Of a DNA stretch of 13,468 nucleotides, positions 7,114-13,468 are shown piece by piece. The stretch is from contig JAHDEQ010000095.1 in assembly GCA_020628755.1 (NCBI GenBank), forward strand, positions 2,960 through 16,427, written 5' to 3'. The notes below the pieces were generated by a model. It was not told the origin of the DNA and did not search any database. It was given only the letters and a program-made list of their open reading frames with translations. The first letter of the stretch is position 1. Each line of letters starts with the position of its first letter. The position numbers and the translations under genes are program-made. The stretch is from Saprospiraceae bacterium. Lineage in GTDB: Bacteria; Bacteroidota; Bacteroidia; Chitinophagales; Saprospiraceae.

Positions 7114-8043
7114 ATGTTGCAGCAAAATACCAATCATATTTTAATGGTTCGTCCAGCCAATTTTGGTTTCAATGAAGAAACGGCTCAAAATAATGCGTTT
7201 CAAACCAATGATACTTCGATTTCGCAATCTGAAATAAGCCAAAAGGCAGTACAAGAATTTGACGATTTTGTAAGCAAGTTGCGTGGCGCAGGCGTGCAAG
7301 TGACTGTTGCTGAAGATTCTGTTCATCCGATAAAACCCGATGCAGTTTTTCCGAATAACTGGATTAGTTTGCATCCCAATGGACTAATTATTACTTATCC
7401 GATGTATGCTCCAACTCGTCGTTTGGAACGTCAAATTACTGTTATGGATACGATAAAATCTAATTTTACAGTACGGGAGCATATTGATATGACGGCTTAC
7501 GAATTGGATAATCTTTACTTAGAAGGTACTGGAAGTATGATTTTTGACCGCAAACACAAACTGGTTTATGCTTGCCTCAGCCCCAGAACAGATGAAAATA
7601 TTTTGAGCCAATTTTGTAAATATACCGATTATGAGAAGGTTGTTTTTACCTCAGTTGACGAAAAAGGTCAAGATATTTATCATACCAATGTGATGATGGC
7701 AATGGGCGAAGGTTTTGTGGTTATTTGCATGGACTCCGTTAAAGATAAAGTTGAAAATCAAAAGCTTAGAGCTATTTTTGAGCGTACCAACAAAGAAATT
7801 GTAGAAATTTCGATGGAACAAATGAATAGTTTTGCGGGCAATATGCTTCAAGTTTGCAATGCTGAGGGAGAAGGTATTTTGGTGATGTCTTCACAGGCTT
7901 ATCATTCGCTCAATTCTAGTCAAATAGAGCAACTTTCTAAACATACTCAAATCCTTCATTCTTCCCTTAATACGATAGAAACCTACGGTGGCGGTTCGGC
8001 ACGTTGTATGATGGCGGAAGTGTTTTTGAGTCCCCAAAAATAA
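7114..8043 (+). CDS. ctlX: Citrulline hydrolase-type amidinohydrolase CtlX
   Basis: Member of the guanidino-group-modifying superfamily (arginine deiminase, dimethylargininase), in the branch named CtlX for citrulline utilisation. The expected reaction is cytoplasmic hydrolysis of the ureido group of citrulline or a related compound through a covalent Cys intermediate. From the chosen ATG it has 309 residues. Family motifs are FPNNW (79-83), EGTGSM beginning with Glu137, His190 in YHTNVMM, and the nucleophile Cys298 in GGGSARCMM near the C-terminus. All catalytic positions are intact. An in-frame TTG at 7093 would add seven residues (MYLISKK); the ATG gives the more family-like N-terminus, with the first strand NHILMVRPANFGFN soon after. 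No other arginine or citrulline gene is nearby. It converges on prmA with an 11-base gap and no hairpin between. The fold is certain; the substrate rests on the family name only. Confidence 0.88.
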   Translation: MLQQNTNHILMVRPANFGFNEETAQNNAFQTNDTSISQSEISQKAVQEFDDFVSKLRGAGVQVTVAEDSVHPIKPDAVFPNNWISLHPNGLIITYPMYAPTRRLERQITVMDTIKSNFTVREHIDMTAYELDNLYLEGTGSMIFDRKHKLVYACLSPRTDENILSQFCKYTDYEKVVFTSVDEKGQDIYHTNVMMAMGEGFVVICMDSVKDKVENQKLRAIFERTNKEIVEISMEQMNSFAGNMLQVCNAEGEGILVMSSQAYHSLNSSQIEQLSKHTQILHSSLNTIETYGGGSARCMMAEVFLSPQK

Positions 8044-8054
8044 TTGATAAATTC

Positions 8055-8879
8055 TTATTTGGCGCGCACTTTCAAACATAACCAATTTCCTTTTTGAATT
8101 TGGTAGAGCAGTTTAAAAGAATTTTCTTTTAGAGCATCTAGTAGAATAGACTCATCTTTTTTGAGGATTCCCGAAAACAAAATCACGCCATTTGGTATCA
8201 ATTTTTGATGCAAAATTTCCAGCGAATCCAAGATAACATGTCGATTGATATTGGCTAAAATAATATCATAATCACTATCTTCAATAGCTTCAATTGTTCC
8301 CAAAAGAGATGTAATATTGGAAACTTGATTTAATTCCGCATTTTCGATGGTATTGTGATAAGAGGGTTCTTCGATGTCAACGGCATCAATATGTTTAGCT
8401 TGTAACATACTCGCTAAAATGGCGAGTATGCCCGTTCCGCAACCATAGTCCAAGACTTTTTTGTTTTTAAAATCTAGCTCTTGCATCATTTGAATCATCA
8501 TAAAAGTTGTTTCATGATGTCCTGTCCCAAAAGCCATTTTGGGATTGATTAACAATTCGTGTTCGACTTGCTCAAAAGGAGGATGAAAATCAGCACGAAT
8601 CCCACAAAAATTATCTACTTGGATGGCTTGAAAATTAGATTCCCAAACGGCATTCCAATTTTGGTAAGGAATAAATACTTTTTCTAATTGAAAGGGAACA
8701 AATTGTTCGATGTGTTGGAGTTGAGTTGATTCAATGTTTACATCTTCTTTTTCAGGTACAAAGGCATCTAGTCCTAAATCTGTTTCTACAAAAGATTCAA
8801 AAGCTAATTCGCCCAAGAAAGCCAATAAAATTTCACGCTGAGAAGCGTCAACGCTAAAGGAGTATTTGTAATAATTCAT
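8055..8879 (-). CDS. prmA: Ribosomal protein L11 methyltransferase
   Basis: SAM-dependent enzyme that trimethylates ribosomal protein L11 at lysines and its N-terminus in the cytoplasm. The 274-residue protein has the short substrate-recognition domain typical of the Bacteroidota form (about 1-85). The PrmA signature PKMAFGTGHHETT (113-125) follows, then SAM motif I VLDYGCGTGILAIL (142-155), the acidic ribose-binding loop DAVDIEE (165-171), and ILANINRHV (207-215) at the catalytic loop. Length and motif order match the family. The ATG start fits. It is last in the minus-strand run barrel-barrel-mqnB-prmA, but a 156-base gap with a palindrome separates it from mqnB, so it may have its own promoter. 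Its 3' end faces ctlX without a visible terminator, so antisense overlap of the two transcripts is likely. Confidence 0.95.
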   Translation of the reverse strand: MNYYKYSFSVDASQREILLAFLGELAFESFVETDLGLDAFVPEKEDVNIESTQLQHIEQFVPFQLEKVFIPYQNWNAVWESNFQAIQVDNFCGIRADFHPPFEQVEHELLINPKMAFGTGHHETTFMMIQMMQELDFKNKKVLDYGCGTGILAILASMLQAKHIDAVDIEEPSYHNTIENAELNQVSNITSLLGTIEAIEDSDYDIILANINRHVILDSLEILHQKLIPNGVILFSGILKKDESILLDALKENSFKLLYQIQKGNWLCLKVRAK

Positions 8880-8993
8880 TTATGTACAAGTTCTAGTGCT
8901 ATTAAACTTTGGACAATATAATACATCACGATATTTTATCATGTATTTATTCGAGCTTTTCGATTTTTTGCTCTTTTTTAGTCATTGCAAGGA

Positions 8994-9014
8994 ACCTGCT
9001 TGCGGTAGGCAGGT
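8994..9014. repeat. Diverged copy of the AACCTGCC-type palindrome
   Basis: ACCTGC (8994-8999) and GCAGGT (9009-9014) form the outer stem. Inside, T9000-G9008 and G9002-T9006 are wobble pairs on the plus strand, with T9001-A9007 and C9003-G9005 normal, giving a 10-base stem around a single G. It shares its outer sequence with the perfect palindrome at 4952-4973. It lies 22 bases after the mqnB stop, so it could help end that transcript, though no U-tract follows. Confidence 0.6.
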
Positions 9015-9035
9015 GTAAATTTATGCTCTCCCCGT

Positions 9036-9716
9036 TCAGCTTGTGAAACTTTCCAGAATATCAATAGCAACTTTATTAAGCTCTTCGATAGCAAGTGGAA
9101 TATTCCAGTTAGATTTGTCTCTAGTTTCGACATAATTGGAAATGGAACGAATTTGAAGAAAGGGGATTTTTTCTTGGAGGCATACAAAATGAAAGGCTGC
9201 GCCTTCCATGCTTTCGATTTGGGCAGTAGGGTAGTAGCTTTTTATTTTTTCGATAGAAGGGGCGAAACCATGTACCTTGTTGACACTTATGCCTTTGACT
9301 TTTGTCAGAAATTGGCTTTCGTCAATTGAGGTATTTATAAGATTTTTATCCTTAAAAGGAGCTTGATTGGCTTCAAATAATTCTGCTTCAAATAAATCCT
9401 CAAAACTGCCATCGGCTTGTTCAATTCCCAAATCTGCAAAAGCATCTTCTTCGACGACGACCACTTTTCCGAGTTCCAAATTTTTATCCAAAGCACCTGC
9501 AATACCAAGATTGATGGCCCAATCTATTTGTGTACTTCCGATATATCTTCCCAGCGCATACGCAGTATGCGTGAGGCCAATTCCTGTAACGAGAACATGA
9601 ATTTTTAATGGATTTTTACTAAAAACAATACTCGAATCTTTCTTGAAATTTGCATTCAAATAATCCAATAAAGGTGCAATTTCAAAAGGAGTAGCTGCGA
9701 CAACAAGAATGTTCAA
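9036..9716 (-). CDS. mqnB: Futalosine hydrolase
   Basis: Enzyme of the futalosine route to menaquinone; it removes a purine base from futalosine (or aminofutalosine in some organisms) in the cytoplasm. The 226-residue protein belongs to the nucleoside phosphorylase/MTA-SAH nucleosidase fold. It has strand NILVVAATPFEIAPL (2-16), INLGIAGALD (68-77), the substrate-binding MEGAAFHFVC (170-179), and SISNYVETRDKSNW (191-204). The Asp in the last motif is the presumed general acid, and the R-D-x-S-x-W pattern separates MqnB from plain MTA nucleosidases. The start is a TTG. An in-frame TAA, the stop of the preceding gene, lies only two codons upstream, and no ATG fits before the first strand. It follows the PorV-like gene by six bases, suggesting one transcript and possibly coupled translation. 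No other mqn gene is present in the window. Confidence 0.92.
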   Translation of the reverse strand: MNILVVAATPFEIAPLLDYLNANFKKDSSIVFSKNPLKIHVLVTGIGLTHTAYALGRYIGSTQIDWAINLGIAGALDKNLELGKVVVVEEDAFADLGIEQADGSFEDLFEAELFEANQAPFKDKNLINTSIDESQFLTKVKGISVNKVHGFAPSIEKIKSYYPTAQIESMEGAAFHFVCLQEKIPFLQIRSISNYVETRDKSNWNIPLAIEELNKVAIDILESFTS

Positions 9717-9722
9717 AATAGT

Positions 9723-10547
9723 TTACTTTTTGGAAGATTTTTGAGGCTGATAAATGAAACTCAAACCTGGACTCCAGCCCAATTGTTGGTGAAAACTGGT
9801 ACCTGTATCAATTTTGAAATTGTTAAATTCTAAGCCAATGCCAAAACTCAACAAACTCGGATTGGTCGCAAAACCTGCACGTACAAAAAGTACCTTACCA
9901 AGCAAATATTCCAATCCACCTTTTATATTGGGATTAAAATCCAATTCTTGTTCCCATTCCAAAGAAAGGGTGACTTTGTCGGAAGGTAGATAAGACATAC
10001 CCAAATTGAATTGAGTGGGCAAATGTTCGCCATTGGCCAAATCTCGCTCAATCGGATTAGCGATTTTTGCACCTACTATTATATTGTTTCCAATCTCATA
10101 TTGGATTCCTAACTCAAAAGAGAGCGTATTCGTGCTACCGTATTCTAGGATTTGAAAATTGTGAAAATTGATTTCTCCACCAATCGAAAATTTGGAAGTC
10201 AAATTTCGAGCATAAACCAATCCATATTTTTGTTGATTGAATGCATCAAAACCAAAATAGTTGATAGACAAACCAAATACTCCTGCGTTGGTAGGCAAAG
10301 CCAAACCAAGCGTAAAAGTATTGAGGTCGGTCAGTTGAAAACGCCTTTCGGTATGTATTCCAGCCGAAAATTGATCGAGGTGTACAATTCCAGCTTGGTT
10401 GCTAAACATAGCATTGATGTCTTGAAAAGCAACTCCAACGCCACCCATTGCATTGGAACGCATGGTGATAGGGTTTTGAGCAAAGCTGTTTGTAGCAAAA
10501 AGTAAAAAGCTACAAATTAGGAGTAGGTTAATCGTTTTGATTTTCAT
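9723..10547 (-). CDS. PorV/PorQ-like outer-membrane beta-barrel protein
   Basis: A secreted barrel protein of the PorV/PorQ (FadL-like) group. Residues 1-24 are a signal peptide with lysines, a hydrophobic core and a cleavage-like SFAQ/N site. Directly after it comes RSNAMGGVGVAFQDINAMFS (29-48) and NQAG, the conserved N-terminal block of PorV-type proteins, which mark the first strand with GG and NPAG-like motifs. The remainder alternates amphipathic strands (FGLSINYFGFDAF, GLVYARNLTSKFSIGGEI, VTLSLEWEQELDF) and short turns, as in a barrel. At 274 residues it is shorter than the type IX secretion subunits PorV or PorQ, so I do not assign that role. It sits between the DUF6089 barrel gene and mqnB, 72 bases after the former. 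A structural or small-molecule role in the outer membrane is inferred only. Confidence 0.8.
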   Translation of the reverse strand: MKIKTINLLLICSFLLFATNSFAQNPITMRSNAMGGVGVAFQDINAMFSNQAGIVHLDQFSAGIHTERRFQLTDLNTFTLGLALPTNAGVFGLSINYFGFDAFNQQKYGLVYARNLTSKFSIGGEINFHNFQILEYGSTNTLSFELGIQYEIGNNIIVGAKIANPIERDLANGEHLPTQFNLGMSYLPSDKVTLSLEWEQELDFNPNIKGGLEYLLGKVLFVRAGFATNPSLLSFGIGLEFNNFKIDTGTSFHQQLGWSPGLSFIYQPQKSSKK

Positions 10548-10587
10548 AAAGTGGTTTTCGTTTGAATTATAAGTATCTAATTTTCAA

Positions 10588-10613
10588 GTGGTACAAACTT
10601 TAGTTTGCACCAC
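10588..10613 (-). terminator. Hairpin between the two barrel genes
   Basis: GTGGTACAAAC (10588-10598) and GTTTGCACCAC (10603-10613) form an 11-base stem with a TTTA loop. The only imperfect position, A10593 against C10608, becomes a U-G wobble pair in minus-strand RNA. That is the direction of both flanking genes, and the structure begins 7 bases after the upstream stop. There is no U-run, so partial termination or protection of the upstream mRNA is more likely than a strong stop. Confidence 0.6.
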
Positions 10614-10619
10614 ATATTA

Positions 10620-11477
10620 TTAATAATTGCAACCTCCACGGCGACGACTTTTACGGCGTGAGCCAACTAATCCATTGTCTGAAAAATTGTAAGATACGGT
10701 AAATCCAGTTATAAAATACCAGTCGTCATTATCTGCATTGCCTCTAGGACTACCCGTTTCGACTCGTACAGGCTCGCCACCTGTGAGTTCGGCTGTACGA
10801 TTGCCTAGAGCAGCAGCCAACTCGCCGTTTCCTGCCAAGAGTTCGTCATAATTTACATAAACGGTACTGATGTCATCTAAATAATCCGTAAATGTTTTGC
10901 GTAAGCCAAACTCAAAACCAACATTCCATCTATCGTTTATGGCATACTTTACACCAATTCCCATTGGAATAGACAACTCCCAAAGACGGTAATTATCTTC
11001 AAAACCGACCATACTTTGTCCTTCTGTACCCAAAGGTTGTAGTTTTACCCACTCATTGTCATAAAATGCTTCGGGATTGAAGTTAAAAAATCCAACTCCT
11101 GCAAAAAGATAAGGCGAAAAAACACGTTCAAAATTGTAAGCTCGATAGCCCAAAATATTGAACTCTCCAATCAAAGCTCCCTCGTAAATGCGAGAGCGAA
11201 AGCCCAAGTTTCGATTGATACGAGATTGATTATTTGCATAAGAATCTTCTCCCGATATTTTGCCATACATAAAATGAGCACGTAAGGTAAAATGTTTGCT
11301 AAAACCATTTCGGACAAAAGCTCCAAAAGAAGCATGCGATTGCGAAAAACTAGCACGAGAAGTTTCAGGCGCAATTTCGCCATGATAGGCAGAAAGCCCA
11401 GCGAGTAAACCAACTTCAAACTGAGCAAATATCAATGAAGGAGAAAGTAGTAGGAAAACAAAAAACAGTTTTTTCAT
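10620..11477 (-). CDS. DUF6089 / PorG-like outer-membrane beta-barrel protein
   Basis: Predicted outer-membrane barrel of 285 residues. A signal peptide (1-19, lysines then a Phe/Leu-rich core ending FAQ/F) leads into FEVGLLAGLSAYHGEIAPE (20-38), the start expected of DUF6089 proteins, which include the type IX secretion protein PorG. Amphipathic strands follow: FTLRAHFMYGKISGED, FSPYLFAGVGFFNFNPEAFY, WELSIPMGIGVKYAIN and WNVGFEFGLRKTFTDYLDDIS. The last is the characteristic near-C-terminal block. The tail is unusually basic (SRRKSRRRGGCNY), with a Cys and a terminal aromatic as is usual in this family. It heads the minus-strand run and is divergent from the subtilase gene. The family call is from remembered motifs, and whether it serves the type IX system is open because no other por/gld gene is visible apart from the PorV-like neighbour. 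Confidence 0.75.
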   Translation of the reverse strand: MKKLFFVFLLLSPSLIFAQFEVGLLAGLSAYHGEIAPETSRASFSQSHASFGAFVRNGFSKHFTLRAHFMYGKISGEDSYANNQSRINRNLGFRSRIYEGALIGEFNILGYRAYNFERVFSPYLFAGVGFFNFNPEAFYDNEWVKLQPLGTEGQSMVGFEDNYRLWELSIPMGIGVKYAINDRWNVGFEFGLRKTFTDYLDDISTVYVNYDELLAGNGELAAALGNRTAELTGGEPVRVETGSPRGNADNDDWYFITGFTVSYNFSDNGLVGSRRKSRRRGGCNY

Positions 11478-11706
11478 AATTAAAAATTGAATGGATTTTT
11501 TGGGGAGGGCAAATTTACTTTATTCAGAGCAAAAATAACTCCTTTTATTTTGATTTGATAATATTTTAACGCCAAGAAATGTTATTAATAGACTGAAATG
11601 CAATCTTCATCTAATTCATTAACGCATTTTAGATATAAAGTCTTACTTTTGACTGTTTTTATGTTTTTTTTAATAAAAATATTTCTCAGAACTAAAAAGA
11701 TAAATA

Positions 11707-13359
11707 ATGAAGAAAATAACTTTTTTATTGGGATTTTTCCTAGGATTTTTCTTTTGGGCGAATGCCCAAAATTCTGCACCCGAAAACTGGTTCAATTTGG
11801 ACAAAGAAATGGACGGTGTACAAGGTGTTAGTACCGAGCGCACATACAAAGAGCTTTTGAAAACTAGAAAAGGAACAACAGTAATCGTAGCAGTGATTGA
11901 TTCGGGTGTTGATTGGGAACACGAAGACTTGAAAGATGTAATGTGGGTCAACACGGACGAAAAACCTGGCAATGGCATTGACGATGACGGCAATGGTTAC
12001 ATTGACGATATACACGGGTGGAATTTTATTGGTGGCAAAGACGGTAAAAATGTAGGCCCTGATACCTATGAAGTTACTCGTTTGTATGGCAAATACAAAT
12101 CAAAATATGAAGGGAAAGACCGTGCTAAACTTTCTAAAAAAGAAAAGAAAGAATTCGATTTATACGAAAAATGCAAAAAAGAAGTCGAAGAAAAACACAA
12201 ATCGGCTACAGCTAACTTGGCTCAAATGGATGCGACCGAATCCATGCTTACAGCTGCTTTGGATGAACTCGAAAAAGCTCTCGGCAAAAAGCCTTTGACC
12301 AAAGAAAATGTCGAAGCAATCGAAAGCGACGAACAGGGGCTTATGATTGCCAAAAGAATTTTGGGTCAAATGTATGCGGAAGGCGAAAAAGTAGAGAGTG
12401 TAGAAGCACTTCGTGAGGAGTTGAATAGTCAAATTCAAGATGGTAGAGACTATTACAAAAATCAAGTAGATTACGCATACAATCCTGATTTTAATACACG
12501 CACAATCGTAGGGGACAACTACTCCAATCAAACCGAAATTGGTTATGGCAACAATGACTATGAAGGTCCTGATGCTTTTCACGGTACGCACGTAGCTGGT
12601 ATCATTGCTGCCAAAAGAAATAATGATATTGGTATCAATGGTGTTGCCAAAAATGTGCAAATTATGACTATCCGTGCAGTACCTGATGGAGACGAGCGTG
12701 ATAAAGACGTAGCTAATGCTATCCGATATGCGGTGGACAATGGAGCTTCTGTTATCAATATGAGTTTTGGAAAAGGGTATTCTTGGAATAAAAAAGTGGT
12801 AGATGCTGCCGTCAAACACGCCCTCAAAAACGACGTGTTGCTTGTACACGCAGCAGGTAATTCAGCTTTGAATACGGATGTAGAAATGAATTTCCCTACG
12901 GATAAACCAGAGAAAAAGAAAAAGTATTTTGCCAATTGGTTAGAAGTGGGAGCTTTAAGTTGGAAAGGTGGTGAAGATGCACCTGCTAGTTTTTCTAATT
13001 ACGGAAAAACCCACGTTGATGTATTTGCTCCTGGTACAGCAATTTATTCTACCATTCCTGATAACAAATACCGCAATGCACAAGGTACTTCAATGGCTGC
13101 GCCTGTTGTGGCTGGGGTTGCAGCAGTATTGCGTTCTTACTTTCCATCGTTGACGGCAGTTCAGGTCAAAGACATTATTATGAAATCTTCTAGCAAACAA
13201 GATTTTAAAGTTAACCAACCTGGTACAGATGAGGTTGTGCCTTTTTCAGATTTGTGTGTTTCGGGAGGTGTTGCCAACGTATATTCAGCTGTGAAAATGG
13301 CAGGAGGTATTAAAGGCAAAAAGAAAATGAAAAAATCGAAAAAAGTGGTTCGTCCATAG
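11707..13359 (+). CDS. Secreted S8 family serine peptidase (subtilase) with a long charged insertion
   Basis: Exported subtilisin-type protease, 550 residues. A signal peptide (1-21, KK plus Phe/Leu/Gly core, ANAQ site) is followed by a short segment with QGVSTERTYKELL and no large propeptide. The catalytic residues are intact: Asp65 in VIDSGVDWEHEDL, His292 in FHGTHVAGI, oxyanion Asn385 in HAAGNSAL, and Ser462 in GTSMAAPVVAG. An Asp/Gly/Asn-rich loop at 88-101 (PGNGIDDDGNGYIDD) looks like a calcium site. Asp and His are 227 residues apart instead of about 30, because of a Lys/Glu-rich, largely helical stretch (about 121-255). That insertion is, from memory, common in Bacteroidota homologues. 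The C-terminus is a lysine-rich tail (GKKKMKKSKKVVRP) and shows no type IX secretion sorting domain, so periplasmic or Sec-only export is likely. The start is an ATG preceded by an AT-rich leader. Confidence 0.93.
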   Translation: MKKITFLLGFFLGFFFWANAQNSAPENWFNLDKEMDGVQGVSTERTYKELLKTRKGTTVIVAVIDSGVDWEHEDLKDVMWVNTDEKPGNGIDDDGNGYIDDIHGWNFIGGKDGKNVGPDTYEVTRLYGKYKSKYEGKDRAKLSKKEKKEFDLYEKCKKEVEEKHKSATANLAQMDATESMLTAALDELEKALGKKPLTKENVEAIESDEQGLMIAKRILGQMYAEGEKVESVEALREELNSQIQDGRDYYKNQVDYAYNPDFNTRTIVGDNYSNQTEIGYGNNDYEGPDAFHGTHVAGIIAAKRNNDIGINGVAKNVQIMTIRAVPDGDERDKDVANAIRYAVDNGASVINMSFGKGYSWNKKVVDAAVKHALKNDVLLVHAAGNSALNTDVEMNFPTDKPEKKKKYFANWLEVGALSWKGGEDAPASFSNYGKTHVDVFAPGTAIYSTIPDNKYRNAQGTSMAAPVVAGVAAVLRSYFPSLTAVQVKDIIMKSSSKQDFKVNQPGTDEVVPFSDLCVSGGVANVYSAVKMAGGIKGKKKMKKSKKVVRP

Positions 13360-13370
13360 GAAATATAATA

Positions 13371-13422
13371 ATGTAACAGCGACTTTAGCCGCTGAAAAAT
13401 GCGACTAAAGCCACTGTTACAT
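13371..13422 (-). terminator. Long hairpin between the subtilase and a convergent gene
   Basis: Arms at 13371-13392 and 13401-13422 pair at 19 of 22 positions around an 8-base loop. All three mismatches (C13380/A13413, A13382/C13411, C13389/A13404) are C-A on the plus strand, which become G-U wobbles in minus-strand RNA. There the stem is continuous for 22 pairs. It begins one base after the stop of the incoming minus-strand gene. A plus-strand T-rich tract follows (ATTTTACTTTT), so it may serve both genes. It may also be a member of a dispersed palindrome family. Confidence 0.65.
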
Positions 13423-13423
13423 T

Positions 13424-13468
13424 TTACTTTTGTTCCTTCAAAAAAGCAATCAATTTTCTTACTGCTTT
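13424..13468 (-). CDS. 3' end of an unidentified gene (partial)
   Basis: Read on the minus strand, the last 45 bases are open and encode the C-terminal residues KAVRKLIAFLKEQK followed by TAA. The pattern is that of an amphipathic basic helix, common at the ends of many enzymes, so no function can be given. Support for a real gene is the stop immediately before the long hairpin and the convergent layout with the subtilase. The rest lies outside the window. Confidence 0.5.
   Translation of the reverse strand, partial: KAVRKLIAFLKEQK

Noticed and set aside
9723..11477. Assignment of the two barrel genes as type IX secretion genes porV and porG
   Set aside because: The PorV-like protein is too short and no other secretion component is in the window; family-level names are all the sequence supports.
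11598..11831. Small plus-strand frame with a hydrophobic stretch before the subtilase
   Set aside because: Overlaps the subtilase signal peptide in another frame, and the hydrophobicity comes from T-rich DNA; an out-of-frame shadow is more likely than a leader peptide.
12160..12849. 229-codon open frame antisense to the subtilase
   Set aside because: Shadow of the Lys/Glu-rich insertion and catalytic region; Phe/Ile/Val-rich product with no known motif.

Overview
The window looks like ordinary chromosomal DNA from a low-GC member of the Bacteroidota, most likely a Cytophagales-type lineage. The reasons are the AT-rich intergenic DNA with little Shine-Dalgarno signal, the gene content (PorV-like and DUF6089/PorG-like outer-membrane barrels, a Bacteroidota-style S8 peptidase, HscA with an N-terminal extension, a futalosine-pathway enzyme) and start regions typical of that phylum. 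I cannot name a species. No CRISPR, phage, insertion sequence, rRNA or tRNA was seen.

Layout. Bases 1-1998: pruA (proline catabolism, +) faces hscA across about 200 bases holding three consecutive hairpins. Bases 1999-4781: hscA and an upstream mscS-type channel gene, both on -, separated by a complex palindrome built from short ACGTG-type words. Bases 4782-5112 are a gene-free divergent spacer with a perfect 22-base palindrome. A queuosine-precursor transporter gene (+) then converges on a membrane-anchored coiled-coil gene of unknown function (-), with a good intrinsic terminator between them. A divergent spacer with a terminator-like hairpin and an operator-like dyad precedes ctlX (+), which converges on prmA with only 11 bases between the stops. 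Reading leftward on -, the order from 11477 is a DUF6089 barrel, a PorV-like barrel, mqnB (futalosine hydrolase, TTG start, 6 bases after the barrel gene's stop) and prmA. A secreted subtilase (+) diverges from this cluster. The last 45 bases are the 3' end of a further minus-strand gene, separated from the subtilase by a long hairpin.

The genes are mostly unrelated housekeeping functions: proline and citrulline nitrogen metabolism, Fe-S cluster assembly, osmotic protection, tRNA modification, ribosomal protein methylation and menaquinone synthesis. They do not form one pathway. The strongest grouping is the two outer-membrane barrels with mqnB. I found no convincing new system. The most unusual signals are the intergenic palindromes, the 17-base sequence found on both sides of hscA, the uncharacterised coiled-coil protein, and the forced TTG start of mqnB in frame with the preceding gene.
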